Of a stretch of 26,543 nucleotides of DNA, positions 24,902-26,543 are shown piece by piece. A program made the position numbers and the translations under genes. The notes below the pieces were generated by a model, which was not told the origin of the DNA, made no database searches, and worked only from the letters and a program-made list of their open reading frames with translations. Numbering within the stretch: the stretch's first letter is position 1; the number at the start of each line of letters is the position of its first letter. This stretch comes from Planctomycetota bacterium (GTDB taxonomy: Bacteria; Planctomycetota; Phycisphaerae; WQYP01): NCBI GenBank assembly GCA_021826605.1, contig JAKAZF010000002.1, positions 1 through 26,543 on the forward strand, in the 5' to 3' direction.

Positions 24902-25992
24902 ATTATCTACCCACCATTGGCGTGACCATGGGCGATCCGGCCGGAATTGGCGCGGAGGTGATTGTCAAGGCTCTGGCGGATCCGGAAATACGCAAGCTGG
25001 GGCGTTTCGTGATTTTTGGATTCAATGAACTCATGGCCTATTGCGCCGATCTGGCGGAGATAGAGCCTTTCTGGTGGCGCGATCAGCATGAACGGCTGCG
25101 GCCCTACGATCATGACGTGGTGGTGCTGGATTATGATGAATTTTCTTTTCTGGGCATGGATGTGCATGCCGCATCCAAGCACGGCGGCGTGGCCTCCATG
25201 AAATTCGTGGTGGATGCCATTGAAGCCGCGCGTACGGAACGAATTGACGCGATCGTCACCGGCCCGATCTGCAAAGAAAGCTGGAAGCTGGCCGGTTTTA
25301 CGCGCTGGCCGGGACATACGGAGCTGCTGGCGGAAAAAACCAACGCCCGGCGCTACGCCATGATGTTCGTCGCCAATCCACCGCAGCCTGGCGGTACCGG
25401 GCCGGCGGGCGGCGCGCCAACGCCTCCGCACAAGGGCCTGCGTGTGGTGCTCTGTACAATTCACGAAGCGCTGTTTGAACTTCGGCACAGTTTCAAAATC
25501 GGTACGGTCTTTGATCCCATTGATTTGGCCCATCAGGCGCTGCGCGATTGGTTCGGCATTGAGCATCCACGCATCGCGGTTTGTGGATTGAATCCGCACG
25601 CGGGTGAAAACGGCCAATTTGGCGATGAAGAAAAGCGGATTATTGAGCCGGCGATACTCATGGCCCGGCAGCACGGCATTGACGCACAGGGGCCGTTTAG
25701 CGCGGATACCATTTTTTATAAGGCCGCCCAGGGCGCGTATGACATCGTCGTGGCGATGTACCATGATCAGGGCCTGATACCGGTGAAACTGCTGGATTTC
25801 AACAACAGTGTGAATCTCACGCTGGGGCTGCCGATCATTCGCACCAGTGTGGACCATGGCACCGCATTTGACATTGTCGGTAAGAACAGGGCCGATCCGG
25901 GCAGTATGAAGGCGGCGTTGTCCATGGCCTGTCGCATAGCCGCGCAGACGCACAAAAAGCGGGCTGAAAACCGCACGCCGGGGCCGCAATAA
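24898..25992 (+). CDS. pdxA: 4-hydroxythreonine-4-phosphate dehydrogenase
   Basis: A 364-residue protein that catalyses the NAD(P)-dependent oxidation of 4-phosphohydroxy-L-threonine in vitamin B6 synthesis. The N-terminus TIGVTMGDPAGIGAEV is diagnostic. Further motifs are TGPICKESW, WPGHTELLAE, GLNPHAGENGQFGDEE, MYHDQGLIPVK and TSVDHGTAFDIVGKN. The three metal-binding histidines fall at His189, His234 and His289; their spacings (45 and 55) equal those of E. coli His166, His211 and His266, a constant offset of 23. Much of that offset is a Pro/Gly-rich insertion at about residues 157-182 (NPPQPGGTGPAGGAPTPPHKG). It overlaps ribE by four bases, linking two cofactor pathways in one unit. Confidence 0.95.
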   Translation: MNYLPTIGVTMGDPAGIGAEVIVKALADPEIRKLGRFVIFGFNELMAYCADLAEIEPFWWRDQHERLRPYDHDVVVLDYDEFSFLGMDVHAASKHGGVASMKFVVDAIEAARTERIDAIVTGPICKESWKLAGFTRWPGHTELLAEKTNARRYAMMFVANPPQPGGTGPAGGAPTPPHKGLRVVLCTIHEALFELRHSFKIGTVFDPIDLAHQALRDWFGIEHPRIAVCGLNPHAGENGQFGDEEKRIIEPAILMARQHGIDAQGPFSADTIFYKAAQGAYDIVVAMYHDQGLIPVKLLDFNNSVNLTLGLPIIRTSVDHGTAFDIVGKNRADPGSMKAALSMACRIAAQTHKKRAENRTPGPQ

Positions 25993-26011
25993 AAGACCGG
26001 GTACCACCGGC

Positions 26012-26041
26012 ACCACCGGTTCGCCCGTGGTAAACGGTGGT
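26012..26041 (+). other. Inverted repeat after pdxA
   Basis: ACCACCG (26012-26018) pairs with CGGTGGT (26035-26041). A tandem ACCACCGG copy lies at 26003. No T-run, so terminator function is doubtful; the 25993-26112 gap otherwise holds nothing clear. Confidence 0.3.
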
Positions 26042-26112
26042 CGCATGGCGAACGCGGCCGCGGCGCGCGTACGCCGTCCATGATGGGATGACATTTATGG
26101 AGTTATCAACAC

Positions 26113-26543
26113 TTGTCTAAAGATCATCGTACCGAGTTATCCGTCCATTCTGAAAAAGCAATTCTGGTGGGGGTCATCCTGCCGGATTCCACGGCTGATC
26201 CGCGCGATCCGCTGGGCGAATTGGCCAGCCTCGCGGCCACCGCCGGCGCGGAGGTTGTTGAACGTGTTGTTCAGCAACGCCGCGATATTGACCCCGGAAC
26301 ATATATCGGCCGCGGCAAGGCTGAAGAAATTGCCCGCATGGTCAAGGCCCACAACGCCGATGTGGTGATCTTTGACAATGACATGTCGCCCAATCAACTC
26401 CGTGATCTGGAGAAAATCTGTGAATGCAAAATTCTGGATCGCAGCGAATTGATCCTGGATATTTTTGCCACGCGCGCCAGAACCCGTGAAGCGCAATTGC
26501 AGGTCGCGCTGGCGCAGATGGCGTATACGTATCCGCGTCTGCG
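26113..26543 (+). CDS. hflX: GTPase HflX, N-terminal part, cut by the window end
   Basis: The frame is open from a TTG at 26113 to the window edge (143 codons). It reads KAILVGVILPDST, then ELASLAATAGAEVVERVVQQRRDIDPGTYIGRGKAEEI, DVVIFDNDMSPNQLRDLEKICECKILDRSELILDIFATRARTREAQLQVALAQMAY. This is the HflX N-terminal domain and the start of its linker helix; the GTPase domain lies beyond the window. HflX splits stalled or heat-damaged ribosomes. No in-frame ATG precedes the TTG back to a TGA at 26089, and GGAG lies ten bases upstream, so TTG is the best start. A seven-codon frame (ATG 26097, MELSTLV) ends at 26120 across this start and could couple translation. Confidence 0.92.
   Translation, partial: MSKDHRTELSVHSEKAILVGVILPDSTADPRDPLGELASLAATAGAEVVERVVQQRRDIDPGTYIGRGKAEEIARMVKAHNADVVIFDNDMSPNQLRDLEKICECKILDRSELILDIFATRARTREAQLQVALAQMAYTYPRL

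Noticed and set aside
24907..26094. 395-codon frame antisense to pdxA
   Set aside because: It is long, but mirrors pdxA codons and gives an Arg/His-rich product without motifs; pdxA is certain.
1..26543. CRISPR array, insertion sequence or prophage
   Set aside because: No regularly spaced repeats, transposase, integrase or phage structural genes were seen; the phage-like proteins carry Tat leaders and sit among glycosidases.

Overview
The window most resembles a chromosome segment of a Gram-negative, soil- or peat-type bacterium, probably a planctomycete of the class Phycisphaerae. This placement is inferred from gene style and was not checked by a search. It rests on several secreted glycosidase-like proteins carrying Tat leaders of the SRRKLLKSAG type, a DUF1189-like membrane protein beside housekeeping genes, an AsmA/TamB-like outer-membrane biogenesis protein, and an elongation factor P with an unusual loop tip.

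Layout: (1) 1-4354, minus strand: a possible gene start at the very edge, a large AsmA-like protein, and a small lipoprotein just upstream of it. (2) 4596-6416, minus strand: a secreted PQQ-type beta-propeller. (3) 6417-6945: a 0.5 kb divergent intergenic region with an inverted repeat and a 17-bp tandem direct repeat spaced by two helical turns. (4) 6946-21849, plus strand: nine consecutive genes separated by only 36-98 bases, all for exported proteins. In order they are a concanavalin-A/phage-spike-like protein, a DUF4350-like + SGNH esterase fusion, a GH95-like glycosidase, a five-bladed beta-propeller glycosidase-like protein, a GH16, two more concanavalin-A-like paralogues, a GH16-FN3 protein, and a second SGNH protein whose catalytic residues are gone. 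(5) 21850-26543, plus strand: housekeeping genes, namely tRNA-Glu, efp, a DUF1189-like membrane protein, riboflavin synthase alpha, pdxA, and the 5' part of hflX.

The nine-gene block is the noteworthy part. It looks like one transcription unit for extracellular binding and breakdown of a branched, probably acetylated and fucose/galactose-decorated polysaccharide such as a hemicellulose or pectin. It holds no transporter, SusC/D pair or regulator. Its genes appear to have arisen by repeated copying and swapping of modules. There are three concanavalin-like paralogues, two GH16s and two SGNHs. A similar Tat leader sits in front of unrelated folds, and a decayed copy of it precedes the beta-propeller gene. 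The second SGNH has lost Ser, Asn, Asp and His of the active site while remaining an intact ORF, so it is probably a binding or structural pseudoenzyme.
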